From contig DAHUZI010000074.1 of NCBI GenBank assembly GCA_027306595.1, positions 1 through 32,380 on the forward strand: 32,380 bases of DNA. Direction: 5' to 3'. This DNA is from Candidatus Dormiibacterota bacterium. Lineage in GTDB: Bacteria > Chloroflexota > Dormibacteria > Aeolococcales > Bog-877. The notes under the pieces are model-generated. The model was given only the letters and a program-made list of their open reading frames with translations, did no database searches and had not been told where the DNA came from. This document shows, piece by piece, positions 23,404 through 31,930 of the stretch. The stretch's first letter is position 1; each line of letters opens with the position of its first letter. The position numbers and the translations under genes were made by a program.

Positions 23404-24030
23404 ATGGCATCGGCGAGCGACCCGCCCGGCGGGCCTGACGGCCGAGACCGCGACCAGGCGCGGGTCGTGGACCGGTCGGTCCCCGACCCGCGCCTGCCAG
23501 CCGTCGGCGCTGCCGACCGCCGTCGGATCCTGGCCGCCGCCTACGTGGCGGAGGCGGACGCCGTCTACACGTTCATCGTCCGGCGCGTCGGCAGCGTCGC
23601 CGACGCCGAGGACCTGACCGCCGACACCTTCCTTCGAGCACTCCGGGGCCGGTCGATCCTCGACCCGAGCCGGGTGCGCGGGCTGCTCTTCACGATCGCC
23701 CGGGCGGTCCTGGCGGAGCACTGGGCCCGCCTGTACAGCGAGGCACCCACACCGGTCGGAACCCTGGACCAGGCGCCGGACGGAGGGCCTGAAGGCTTGC
23801 CCGGCAGCGACGCCGATCCGGACAGGTTGGATCGGGCTCTGGATCGCCGGGTGACGGCGGTCCTCGCCAGCCTCCCCGACAACTACCGCCGCGTCCTCGA
23901 GCTGCGATTCCTCGAGGGCTGCTCGGTGCGCGAGACGGCCAAGCAGATGGGGCTCCGGCCCGGGAACGTCCGCGTCCTCCAGATGCGCGCCCTGCGGCGG
24001 GCCGCCGGGTTGGGGAGCGTCCTGCCATGA
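23392..24030 (+). CDS. ECF-type RNA polymerase sigma factor
   Basis: A sigma-70 family protein of up to 212 residues. Region 2: 'AYVAEADAVYTFIVRRVGSVADAEDLTADTFLRALRG' then 'RGLLFTIARAVLAEHWAR'. Region 4: 'LASLPDNYRRVLELRFLEGCSVRETAKQMGLRPGNVRVLQMRALRR'. The first ~45 residues are polar and unlike other family members. The start is uncertain (ATG 23392, ATG 23404 or GTG 23467), partly because a TGTAACC motif overlaps the first ones. Its TGA overlaps the next ATG (ATGA), tying it to the Rieske protein gene in the place normally held by an anti-sigma factor. Confidence 0.87.
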   Translation: MARGMASASDPPGGPDGRDRDQARVVDRSVPDPRLPAVGAADRRRILAAAYVAEADAVYTFIVRRVGSVADAEDLTADTFLRALRGRSILDPSRVRGLLFTIARAVLAEHWARLYSEAPTPVGTLDQAPDGGPEGLPGSDADPDRLDRALDRRVTAVLASLPDNYRRVLELRFLEGCSVRETAKQMGLRPGNVRVLQMRALRRAAGLGSVLP

Positions 24031-24779
24031 ATGAGCCCGAGACGGACCAGGGACTCGAGGCCGCCGCCGAGCGTCTGGTCAAGGGCCAGCGTGCCCACCC
24101 GGCGCCGCCCGGCGCCGCCGGTGATCCGCGGGCCCACCAGGTCGCGGCGGCACTCGCGGGCCAGCGGCGAGGTCGCGAAGGGGCCCCGGCCGGGCTCCAA
24201 CGACGCGTCGCGTCGCTGGTTTCCCGCGAGCTGGCGCAGCCCTCCCCCGTGGCCGGGCCAGCCGCGCCGGGCCATGGATCGGGCGGGGCGGGGCTCACAC
24301 GCAGGCAATGGCTCACCGGCACGGGAGCGGCGCTGGCCGCGGGCGTCGCCGGCATCGCGGTCGGCGAACTGGCCGCGCGGGCGCCGGCCCGCACCCCGCC
24401 CACCACTGGAGGGCATCGACGGGAGAGCACGCTGGTCCCGTCGGAGGGGATCTGGCGGCCGGTGGCGGCCGCGGAGCGGGTGGTCGCCGGCGCCGCCATC
24501 CCGTTCGTCGCGGGTGCCGTCACCGGGATGCTCGTCCGCGACCCGAGCGGGCGAATCCTCGCCCTCTCGGCGATCTGCACCCACCTCGGCTGCCGCGTGC
24601 GGTGGGTGCCAGCCAGCCGGCAGTTCCTCTGCCCATGCCACGGGGCGAGCTTCACCGCCACCGGCACCTTCGCCGGAGGCCCCTGGGGGACCGCCTACCC
24701 CGGGGGCCTGCCCCCGCTCCCGCGCCTCCGCAGCCGGGTGACCCCAGACGGCATGGTGGAGGTCCTGACCGCCGACTGA
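24027..24779 (+). CDS. Membrane-anchored Rieske [2Fe-2S] protein with long cytoplasmic N-terminus
   Basis: A 250-residue protein. Residues 1-90 are hydrophilic, Ala/Arg-rich and mainly helical. A twin-arginine-like TRRQWL (91-96) and one hydrophobic segment (about 96-116) follow. The Rieske domain holds C184-T-H186-L-G-C189 and C202-P-C204-H205: two Cys and two His bind the cluster, while C189/C204 form the disulfide typical of bc1/b6f-type Rieske proteins. No cytochrome b or c genes are near. Co-translation with an ECF sigma factor suggests the N-terminus binds the sigma factor and the external cluster senses redox state; this is inference. It could instead be a simple electron carrier with an unusually long leader. 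Confidence 0.85.
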   Translation: MNEPETDQGLEAAAERLVKGQRAHPAPPGAAGDPRAHQVAAALAGQRRGREGAPAGLQRRVASLVSRELAQPSPVAGPAAPGHGSGGAGLTRRQWLTGTGAALAAGVAGIAVGELAARAPARTPPTTGGHRRESTLVPSEGIWRPVAAAERVVAGAAIPFVAGAVTGMLVRDPSGRILALSAICTHLGCRVRWVPASRQFLCPCHGASFTATGTFAGGPWGTAYPGGLPPLPRLRSRVTPDGMVEVLTAD

Positions 24780-24905
24780 TCCGCGGCCGGTCCCGCGGTT
24801 CGCCCGGCGCGCGTCCGGTCGCGGCGGGGCTATGCTGGCGTCACTGTGGGACGTCGTGTCGAATCCGGAGCCGCTGGAGCTGGTCTCTCGCGCCGCCATG
24901 CGGAC

Positions 24906-26150
24906 ATGCCGTCCGTAAGCCCGATCATCATCGATTCCCTGCGGCGGCGGGTGGATCGGGTCGCGCGGCTCATGACGATCGGAATGGGGCGGGCGATCCC
25001 GCTCGGGGACACCGTGCCGGACGGCGGCGGGTCGGCGTTCGGCAGCGAGGTCCTCGCGGCCTGTCGCGATGGGCTGCGGACCCTGCTGGCGCTCTGGGCC
25101 GAGGAGCGAGCACCGTCGGCCGCGGAGCTTCGGCAGCTGGCCAGGATGGGGGGGCGTCTGGCCACCACGGGCATGCCGCTGGATGCGATCCTGCGCGCCT
25201 ACCGGGTCGCCGCGCTGGTGATCTGGCAGCACGTCGTGGAGATGGTGCGCGTTCACCCGGAGGTGGCGCCCCAGTCGGTGCTCACCGCTGTTGGCCCCCT
25301 GTTCGACTACCTCGACGCGATCAGCGTCGCGGTCAGCACGAGCTACCTGGAGACCCGGGAGCGGATCCGCCGCGAGCAGGACCGGCACCACGACCGGATC
25401 TTCGCGGAGATCCTCGCCGGCGGCGGCCCCGATCTGCAGGCCCAGGCGCTGGCAGCGGGCATCGCCCTCGAGTTCCCCTATCGGGTCCTGGCGATAGAGG
25501 CGCTCGATGCTGGAGCCGAGGCCACGATCGCGACCGCGTGGCGGACCCGGCGGGTCCACCTGGTGGGCGAGCAGGGGGTCGTGATCGCCCTCGCCCCGGC
25601 CGTGAACCGTCCCGAGATCCTCGCGCGCCTGCTGGGGGTCGCCGGAGCCGAGCCTTGGGCACCGCCGGGGACCGCCGCCCGCCGGATCGCCATCGGCGGC
25701 GTAGCGGCCAGCCTGGAGGCGGTGCCCGCCGCAGCCCGGGCGGCCCGCGACGCCCTAACGGTCGGGCGGATCTTGATGCCGGACGAGCGGGTGCATGACG
25801 CCGCGGCGCTCCACCTCTATCGAGTCTGGCTCCACGACCTCGATGGATTGCGCGAGTTTGTCGACGCGACGATTGGGCCCCTCCTGGAACGGCAGCGGTC
25901 GCGTCGGCTGCCGCTGCGGGAGACCCTCGAAGCCCTGCTGGCCCACGAGGGCCCCAGCGCAGCGGCCCGTGCCCTGCGGATCCATCGCCACACGCTCCTC
26001 TACCGGATGGAGCGCATCGAGAGCTGCCTGGGCAGTTGGGAGACGGCCGAACGCCGGCTCCGCCTGACGCTGGCGCTCCACGGCGCCCGCCTGCTCGAGG
26101 CGATGGAGCCACAGACTGGGCAAAGCGCCTTGCCAACCGCCGCGCGCTGA
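24906..26150 (+). CDS. PucR-type helix-turn-helix transcriptional regulator
   Basis: About 414 residues from ATG 24906. The C-terminus is the PucR HTH_30 domain: 'LPLRETLEALLAHEGPSAAARALRIHRHTLLYRMERIESCLG'. The middle 'GVVIALAPAVNRPEILARLL' and 'IAIGGVAASLEAVPAAARAARDAL' match the degenerate nucleotidyl-cyclase-like domain of CdaR/PucR proteins. The N-terminal helical domain ('GLRTLLALWAEERAPSAAELRQLARMG') resembles the RsbRD-like input domain. No Shine-Dalgarno marks the start. GTG 24846, ten bases after a TATGCT -10-like hexamer (24831-24836), is an alternative that might be leaderless. The effector is unknown. Confidence 0.85.
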   Translation: MPSVSPIIIDSLRRRVDRVARLMTIGMGRAIPLGDTVPDGGGSAFGSEVLAACRDGLRTLLALWAEERAPSAAELRQLARMGGRLATTGMPLDAILRAYRVAALVIWQHVVEMVRVHPEVAPQSVLTAVGPLFDYLDAISVAVSTSYLETRERIRREQDRHHDRIFAEILAGGGPDLQAQALAAGIALEFPYRVLAIEALDAGAEATIATAWRTRRVHLVGEQGVVIALAPAVNRPEILARLLGVAGAEPWAPPGTAARRIAIGGVAASLEAVPAAARAARDALTVGRILMPDERVHDAAALHLYRVWLHDLDGLREFVDATIGPLLERQRSRRLPLRETLEALLAHEGPSAAARALRIHRHTLLYRMERIESCLGSWETAERRLRLTLALHGARLLEAMEPQTGQSALPTAAR

Positions 26151-26194
26151 CCGGCCCGAGACGGCACCCCGGGACGCCCGGGCGATGCGCGATC

Positions 26195-26632
26195 ATGGCC
26201 CCGATGGCCCGCGTTGCCGCGACCGCCGCCGGGAAGCGCTCGCGGGCCTGGAGTCTGGCCCTGCTGGGCGTCGGGCTCGCCGGCGCCACGGACGTGGCCC
26301 AGTTCCTCGTCGTGAATCCAGGGCTCTTCGGCACCGCGCCCGGTCGGGCCGCCGGCTCAGCGGTGGGCCTCGGGGTCTGGGTGGGAGTGGCGGCGTGCGG
26401 GGCGGCAGGGGTCGCCGGGGCTGAGTCCGTCGCGCTCCGGCGCGCGTCCTTGGGGTTGGCCGCTGGGGCAGCGGCAGGCGAGCTCGGGCTCTTGGGAATC
26501 CATGCGGCTGCTCATGTGGGCGGGTGGCGACCGGCGGTGGGCGGTCTTCTCGGCGTGGCCGCCCTCGGGGCCGCCGTCCGGGCGCACCCGGGCACTGGCC
26601 GCCCCGATGACCGCCGGACGGCGTCGGCGTAG
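26195..26632 (+). CDS. Small multi-pass membrane protein, hypothetical
   Basis: A 145-residue protein with about four hydrophobic segments ('WSLALLGVGLAGATDVAQFLVV', 'AVGLGVWVGVAACGAAGVAG', 'ASLGLAAGAAAGELGLLGIHAA', 'VGGLLGVAALGAAV') and a charged tail. ATG 26195 and ATG 26204 are both possible; neither has a strong ribosome site. No family recognised. It follows the PucR gene by 44 bases on the same strand and may be co-transcribed. Confidence 0.55.
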   Translation: MAPMARVAATAAGKRSRAWSLALLGVGLAGATDVAQFLVVNPGLFGTAPGRAAGSAVGLGVWVGVAACGAAGVAGAESVALRRASLGLAAGAAAGELGLLGIHAAAHVGGWRPAVGGLLGVAALGAAVRAHPGTGRPDDRRTASA

Positions 26633-26951
26633 GGGAGGGCGAGCGGCAGCCGGCGGCCCGCCCCAGGACGCCCGCCGGCACGTCACGCCCGGCCGGGCGG
26701 CGAATCGGCGAATCGGCGCCGAGTCGTCGGGCACAGCATCGAGCTCCCCTGCTGAGTCGGGTCGCCGTTCCAGGTCGCCGGGGCCGGCTGCGGGGTGCGT
26801 CTCGGGTGGGGCAGCGCGGTCAGCAAGAGGCGTCGCCAAGGCGACGCGCGATGCCGCGGGGCGGCCAGGCGGCCTTCGCCCGATGTCCTTGCCGCTGGCG
26901 AATCGCGCCGGCGGCCGGGCTCGGGACTCCGCCGGCCGGCGGCCGCTCCCC
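26633..26951. other. Gene-free stretch
   Basis: Open frames here are short or lack ribosome sites and codon bias. A GC-rich self-complementary segment near 26925-26945, downstream of tRNA-Glu on the minus strand, might act as its terminator. Nothing else is seen. Confidence 0.35.
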
Positions 26952-27023
26952 TACCCGCACGGAGAGTCGAACTCCGGTTCCCACCTTGAAAGGGTGGTGT
27001 CCTAACCGCTAGACGATGCGGGC
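26952..27023 (-). tRNA. tRNA-Glu (anticodon TTC)
   Basis: The minus strand folds as a complete cloverleaf. The acceptor stem GCCCGCA pairs with TGCGGGT (closing G-U pair) and the discriminator is A. The D arm starts GTCTAGCGGTTAGGAC, the anticodon loop is CTTTCAA, and the T arm is CGGAG-TTCGACT-CTCCG. CCA is not encoded. It is divergent from the gltX unit, whose enzyme would charge it. Confidence 0.95.
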
Positions 27024-27126
27024 GGGCGGCCCCGCCATCCTATCGGCCGGTCTCGGCCGCCACCGCCCGCCAGTCGGCCGGCCGGTCGACCTGTCAGCGT
27101 TCGCCTCGGTCCGAGGTCGCTCAACC

Positions 27127-27132
27127 TATACT
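27127..27132 (+). promoter_or_regulatory. Candidate -10 element for the gltX unit
   Basis: TATACT on the plus strand stands in an otherwise GC-rich gap, 84 bases before the GTG of the small membrane protein. No good -35 hexamer is visible at 16-18 bases. Confidence 0.4.
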
Positions 27133-27215
27133 CCCTGATCGGGGCGGTTCAGCGGTCGCCCAAGAATCCAGCCGCCGAGCACCCTCGGGCCGGGGCACGT
27201 GGAGGTTGACCGATC

Positions 27216-27452
27216 GTGACGTCGTCTGCTGCGCCTGGGCCGGGGCCGCTTCCGGCGACCGGGCCCGCCTCTCCCCGCGTCGCCGACCGCTATCCCAACC
27301 TTGGCACCCGCGGCGTAAGCGTGAGCAGCCGTCCGCAGGCCGACGTCGCGATCACCACTTCCAGGGTCGAGGGCTGGGTGGTGGCGACGGGCCTCCTCTT
27401 GGCCGGGGCCCTTGCGATGGGTATCTACGTCCTCCTCCTCCATCACACCTGA
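27216..27452 (+). CDS. Small single-pass membrane protein upstream of gltX
   Basis: A 78-residue protein. It has a Pro/Ala-rich soluble N-terminus, then 'TSRVEGWVVATGLLLAGALAMGIYVLLLHH' with one transmembrane helix at the C-terminus. The GTG start has GGAGG (27201-27205) at 10 bases. The stop is 4 bases before the GTG of gltX, so both share a message. No family recognised. Confidence 0.6.
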   Translation: MTSSAAPGPGPLPATGPASPRVADRYPNLGTRGVSVSSRPQADVAITTSRVEGWVVATGLLLAGALAMGIYVLLLHHT

Positions 27453-27456
27453 GCCG

Positions 27457-28935
27457 GTGCCCGCCGACCCGCTGGCACCGCCTGCTGGGCTACCAGGTGA
27501 GCGTCGCCTCCGGTTCGCCCCCAGCCCAACTGGCGCGCTCCACATCGGCAACGTGCGCACCGCCCTGTTCAGCTACTGCCTCGCCGGACCGAGCGGCCGG
27601 TTCCTGCTTCGGATCGAGGACACCGATCGGGTCCGGTACGACCCCACGAGCGTTGGCTCCATCCTCGAGAGCCTGCGCTGGCTGGGTCTCCAGTGGGACG
27701 AAGGCCCCGAGATTGGGGGGCCCTGCTCGCCCTACGTCGAGTCCGAGCGGCTGCCCCTCTACCGGCTCGCAACCGATCGGCTCTTGGATTCCGGAGCCGC
27801 CTACCGCTGCTTCTGCCCTCCGGAGCGCCTAGAGGCGCTACGGGCGGCCCAGCGGGCGGCGGGGCAGCCGACGCGGTACGACAACCGATGCCGAACCGTT
27901 CCTACCGGCGATGCCGCCGCTCGCGCCGCGGCGGGCGAGGCCCATGTCGTGCGCCTGCGGGTGCCGCCGGGCGAGACGGGGTGGGACGATCTCGTCCAGG
28001 GACCCCGGCGGTTCGACAACGACGTCCTGGACGACCAGGTCCTGCTGAAATCGGACGGCTATCCCACCTATCACCTCGGCCACGCCGTCGACGATCACCA
28101 GATGGGGGTCACGTGGGTGATCCGCGCCGACGAGTGGCTGCCCTCCACCCCCAAGCACCTCCTCATCTACGAGGCGCTGGGCTGGACGCCCCCGGCCTTC
28201 GGGCACGTCTCCCGCGTGCTGGCGCCGGACGGCAGCAAGCTCAGCAAGCGCCACGGGGCAGCGTCCGTGCTCGAGTACCGTGACCTCGGCTACGTCCCCG
28301 AAGCCCTAGTCAACTTCCTGGCGTTCCAGGGATGGTCCCCCGGCACCGAGGAGGAGGTGTTCGGGCTCGACGAGCTCCGGCAGCGGATGACTGTCGATCG
28401 TCTCCAGGCCAGCCCATCCATCTTCGACCGCCCCCGCCTGGACCACCTGAACGGGGTCTGGATTCGACGGCTGCCCGTCCCGATCCTCGCCGACCGGCTG
28501 ATGCCCTGGCTGCCGTCCGCCACCGAGTCCCAGCGCCTGGCGATCGCCGCCATGGTCCAGGAGCGAATCCACCGCCTGGACGCGGTGCCCGCCCTAGTGG
28601 CGTTCGCGTTCTCGGAGCCGGAGCCGCCAGTTGATCGGCTCCGCGGACGGCTCGACCCCGAGGAGGCGGCCGCCTTCCTCGCCCGGGTCCCGGACGCCCT
28701 CGCCGGAGACCCGAGCCACCTCGTCGATCGCCTGCGGCGGGCGGCCGAGGCGGTCTTCCCGGGCCCGCGCGACGGCGACAGCAGGCGCCGGTTCAAGGAC
28801 CTGATGCAGGTCCTGCGCGTCGCCATTACCGGGGAGACGGTTTCCCCGCCCTTGCCGGAGTCGATCGGGCTCATTGGGCCGGAGCGCGCGCTGGCCCGGG
28901 TGGCCAGAGCCAGGGCGCGCTTGGAGGCGGTCTGA
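27457..28935 (+). CDS. gltX: Glutamyl-tRNA synthetase
   Basis: A 492-residue class I synthetase that charges tRNA-Glu (and, if non-discriminating, tRNA-Gln). The HIGH motif lies in 'RFAPSPTGALHIGNVRTALFSY' (about residues 19-40). 'RIEDTDRVR' follows, and the KMSKS motif is 'GSKLSKRHG' near 260. 'YRCFCPPERLEALR' retains the CxC half of a zinc site. The C-terminal helical anticodon-binding domain runs from about 330. I chose GTG 27457 because it lies just after the upstream stop and ~18 residues before the catalytic core; the frame upstream overlaps the small gene. Discrimination state cannot be told from sequence by eye. Confidence 0.95.
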   Translation: MPADPLAPPAGLPGERRLRFAPSPTGALHIGNVRTALFSYCLAGPSGRFLLRIEDTDRVRYDPTSVGSILESLRWLGLQWDEGPEIGGPCSPYVESERLPLYRLATDRLLDSGAAYRCFCPPERLEALRAAQRAAGQPTRYDNRCRTVPTGDAAARAAAGEAHVVRLRVPPGETGWDDLVQGPRRFDNDVLDDQVLLKSDGYPTYHLGHAVDDHQMGVTWVIRADEWLPSTPKHLLIYEALGWTPPAFGHVSRVLAPDGSKLSKRHGAASVLEYRDLGYVPEALVNFLAFQGWSPGTEEEVFGLDELRQRMTVDRLQASPSIFDRPRLDHLNGVWIRRLPVPILADRLMPWLPSATESQRLAIAAMVQERIHRLDAVPALVAFAFSEPEPPVDRLRGRLDPEEAAAFLARVPDALAGDPSHLVDRLRRAAEAVFPGPRDGDSRRRFKDLMQVLRVAITGETVSPPLPESIGLIGPERALARVARARARLEAV

Positions 28936-29797
28936 CCCGACGGCGGCTCGGTCCCGGGGAGTCCGCGGGTATGCAACGAGACCGCGGCCTGCTCCGAAGC
29001 GTCCGGCGCCAGCCCTCCGCCGCCGCCGTGAGCGCGAACATGGCGACACCATTGATGGACTCGTTGACCACGTCGGCGCGGCCGCCTGCCGGGCCTTCTC
29101 CACGATGAGCGGAGAAGGCCCCAGCGGGCCGCCACGGCCTGCGGTCCATGTGGGAATCACAGGCTCCGCTGGGTATGGGAACCAGCTGCTCGAGATGGGC
29201 TGCGGCGGAGATGGCGATCTCGGTCAACGCCCCGCCCCGGGCGTGGTCTGCAAACCCCTCGGCGAACCTCGCGCCCGGGCCGAGCCGGCCGCCGGGGGAC
29301 GCCGCCGCCCCCTGGGGCTTGTGGAAGACGATGGCGGTCCACTAGCGGTCATGGGCGGCCACGTTCGTGACGAGTGCCGCGGCGCATCTCGGCCTCCGGA
29401 GGTGAGACGTCGTCCATCGGCTCCGGGGCCGCGGGGACGAGGCGGGTCGGGTTCGGGCCGCTCACGACCGCACGGGTCGTCACCCGCTCGGCGTCGTGAC
29501 CTGGAGTACGCCCCGCAACCTCGTCGGCGAGCGGGCGACGGGGCGGACGGAGTACCGCATGAATCGGATCCATCCCGTGGACGTGACCACCCGCCCGGCG
29601 GTGCAGCCGGCCGCGACGAGCGACCGCCTGTTCAGATCGAAGCCAAGCTTCCCGGCGACGAGGCGCCGCCTGAGGCGCCCGTTCCGGAGGCTCCATCGGC
29701 CAGGCGGCGAAGGCAGTGGCCGCACCCACGTACAATGCCTTCGGCGCCTAGGCCCGTCCGACGATCACGCGATCGGACGCTGGCGCCGGCCGCGCGG
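28936..29797. other. Long stretch without a recognisable gene
   Basis: About 860 bases. Several frames are open on both strands, but none has convincing codon bias, a ribosome site and family similarity together. A minus-strand segment near 29150-29340 reads like protein ('FADHARGGALTEIAISAAAHLEQLVP') but is broken by a stop and is not identified. It may contain decayed genes. Confidence 0.4.
29731..29736 (+). promoter_or_regulatory. Candidate -10 element for tRNA-Gln
   Basis: TACAAT lies 61 bases before the mature tRNA 5' end. The -35 region is not consensus. Confidence 0.4.
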
Positions 29798-29872
29798 TGG
29801 GGCGTCGCCAAGTGGTAAGGCGCCTGACTCTGGATCAGGTTATCGGAGGTTCGAATCCTCCCGCCCCAGCCA
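29798..29872 (+). tRNA. tRNA-Gln (anticodon CTG)
   Basis: A complete cloverleaf. The acceptor stem TGGGGCG pairs perfectly with CGCCCCA, the discriminator is G, and CCA is encoded. The anticodon loop is CTCTGGA, and the T arm is GGAGG-TTCGAAT-CCTCC. Unlike tRNA-Glu of the same window it carries its own CCA. Confidence 0.95.
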
Positions 29873-29953
29873 AGCCCGGATCAGAACTCGATTCGTCCTG
29901 CCAGCTCGCACCTCGAGGAGCGCCATGCCTCGGCCCGCCCAAGCCGCGCTGCC

Positions 29954-29982
29954 TTGACACCCCCACGGCGGACGGCTATCAT
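29954..29982 (+). promoter_or_regulatory. Near-consensus sigma-70 promoter of the family-5 binding protein gene
   Basis: TTGACA (29954-29959), a 17-base spacer and TATCAT (29977-29982): a perfect -35, optimal spacing and five of six bases at -10. Transcription should start near 29989, leaving a leader of about 100 bases before the ATG at 30089. Confidence 0.8.
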
Positions 29983-30088
29983 CCGGGCGACTTTCCAGGT
30001 GCGCTGAAACGACGTGCGTGAGTTGCGGCCAGATCGCGTATGGACGGGTGCGCGAGAGGCGCCGGCCGGTTAGCTGATTGGAGGGGGC

Positions 30089-31930
30089 ATGACTAGTCTG
30101 CCCAGAATCAGGCACCTGGTCGCGGTTGGGACCGCGACCGCAGCGGTGGTGCTAACCATCAGCGGGCAGGCGGCGGTGCTCAACGCCGCTCGCCACGTTC
30201 ACGCCGCTGCGCAGCCGCCGGTCAGATTTGCCGGCTACACCGGCGAGCCCCCCACGTACTTCTTTCCGATGTACACCGGTGCGTCCTGGGACATCGGCTA
30301 CCTCCCCCTGTTCTCCTACGTGCTGTGGCGTCCCCTCTCGATCTTCGGCAAGGGCGGCAAGCCGATCTTCAACGAGCAGCAGAGCCTGATGCTGCCGCCG
30401 CTCTTCGGGCATGCCGCCAACGGGCACACCACGGCTTCGATCACACTGAAGCCTTGGAACTGGTCTGATGGTCGGCCGATCACGACCCGCGACGTCGAGT
30501 TCTGGATGAACCTGCTGGCGCAGGAGAAGACTAACTTCGCCCCCTACGTGCCGGGCAAGTTCCCAGACAACGTGACGAGCATTCACTACCTCAGCGCCAA
30601 GCGCTTCGTGATCACATTCAACGCCAACTACAACACCGGATGGCTGCTCGGCAACGAGCTCAGCCAAATCACCCCGATCCCCCAGCACGCGTGGGACAAG
30701 ACCTCGAGCTCGGGAGCAGTGGGCAACTACGACCGGACGCCGGCCGGCGCGCGCAAAGTCTACGCGTTCCTCCAGAGGCAAGCCAAGACGGTGTCGACCT
30801 TCGCCACCAACCCCCTCTGGAAGGTGGTCGATGGAGCGTGGGAGATCAGCCAATTCAGTCCCGCCACCGGCTACGCGGCGATGAAGCCCAACCTCAACTT
30901 CTCGGGTAGCCCCAAGCCGAGGATCAGCTCGTTCGTCACTGTCCCATTCACCAGCGAGGCAAGCGAGTTCGACGCGCTCGAGGCTGGCCAGCTCGACTAT
31001 GGTTTCGTCCCGGTCAACGATCTCAGCACCATCCCCTCGCTGAAGGCCAAGGGCTACCGAATCGTGGCCTGGCCCGAGGACGGCTGGGGCGGCGTCCTCT
31101 TCAACTACGCCAAGTACGACGCCGCCACCCCGATCCTGAAGCAGCTCTACATCCGCCAGGCGCTCGCCCACCTCACCGATATCCCCACCATTCTCAACAA
31201 GATCGAACACGGCCTCGGTTACTACGCCTCGGGGCCGGTCCCCGATCCTGGCTACAACAACCCCCTGGTCACCTCCTACGAGCGCCACGATCCCTATCCC
31301 TACAGCATCGCCGCCGCCCGCAGGCTACTCACCGAGCACGGCTGGAACCTGGTTTCCTCCGGCACCTCCAGCTGCAAGCGACCAGGCACCGGTCCGACCG
31401 ACTGCGGCGCCGGGATCAAGATGGGTGCCAAACTCGACTTCAATTACCTATACACCTCAGGGAGCGTGGTCAACTCCGAGACCACCCAGCTGCTCCGCTC
31501 CAGCTACTCCAGGGTTGGGGTCACCCTGAACATTCGCTCGGCCCCGGCCGGGGCGGTGACCGCGGCCGAGAGCTCTTGTATCGATGCCACCCGCTGCAGC
31601 TGGGACATCAACCTCGGCTTCCGCTTCTGGCCCCTGGGCTGGCCTGGGTGGTACCCGGGAGCGGCCTCGCCGTTCGGCTGCCACTCCAGCGGCAACTACT
31701 TCAACTGGTGCGACGCCGAGACCCAGCGGCTGATCCAGGCCTACCACACCTCGCCCGGAAACAGCGGCCTGTTCGCGTTCGAGAACTACATCGCCAAGGA
31801 GCAGCCGGTCATCTTCCTGCCGATCATGCCCTACCAGATCTCGGCGATCCGCAGGGGCCTCCAGGGGGTGACGCCACAGGACCCCTACCAGGACATCTAC
31901 CCCAACCTCTGGTATTGGAGCAATTCATAG
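30089..31930 (+). CDS. ABC-type peptide/nickel (family 5) extracellular substrate-binding protein
   Basis: A 613-residue SBP_bac_5 protein. A signal segment (LVAVGTATAAVVLTISGQAAVL) without a lipobox precedes the domain. The family core appears as 'NEQQSLMLPPLFGHAANGHTTASITLKPWNWSDGRPITTRDVEFWM', 'DALEAGQLDYGFVP', 'YIRQALAHLTDIPTILNKI', 'YSIAAARRLLTEHGW' and 'YQDIYPNLWYW'. Cysteine pairs in 'SSCKRPGTGPTDCG', 'SSCIDATRCSW' and 'FGCHSSGNYFNWC' suggest disulfides, so the domain is external. GGAGGGGG precedes the ATG closely. Base composition is visibly less GC-rich than its neighbours, with more T and A at third positions, hinting at transfer or high expression. No transporter subunits are in the window. 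Confidence 0.9.
   Translation: MTSLPRIRHLVAVGTATAAVVLTISGQAAVLNAARHVHAAAQPPVRFAGYTGEPPTYFFPMYTGASWDIGYLPLFSYVLWRPLSIFGKGGKPIFNEQQSLMLPPLFGHAANGHTTASITLKPWNWSDGRPITTRDVEFWMNLLAQEKTNFAPYVPGKFPDNVTSIHYLSAKRFVITFNANYNTGWLLGNELSQITPIPQHAWDKTSSSGAVGNYDRTPAGARKVYAFLQRQAKTVSTFATNPLWKVVDGAWEISQFSPATGYAAMKPNLNFSGSPKPRISSFVTVPFTSEASEFDALEAGQLDYGFVPVNDLSTIPSLKAKGYRIVAWPEDGWGGVLFNYAKYDAATPILKQLYIRQALAHLTDIPTILNKIEHGLGYYASGPVPDPGYNNPLVTSYERHDPYPYSIAAARRLLTEHGWNLVSSGTSSCKRPGTGPTDCGAGIKMGAKLDFNYLYTSGSVVNSETTQLLRSSYSRVGVTLNIRSAPAGAVTAAESSCIDATRCSWDINLGFRFWPLGWPGWYPGAASPFGCHSSGNYFNWCDAETQRLIQAYHTSPGNSGLFAFENYIAKEQPVIFLPIMPYQISAIRRGLQGVTPQDPYQDIYPNLWYWSNS

Noticed and set aside
24308-25798. 496-codon plus-strand frame across the Rieske and PucR genes
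   Set aside because: Alternative frame of two recognised genes, with no family similarity.
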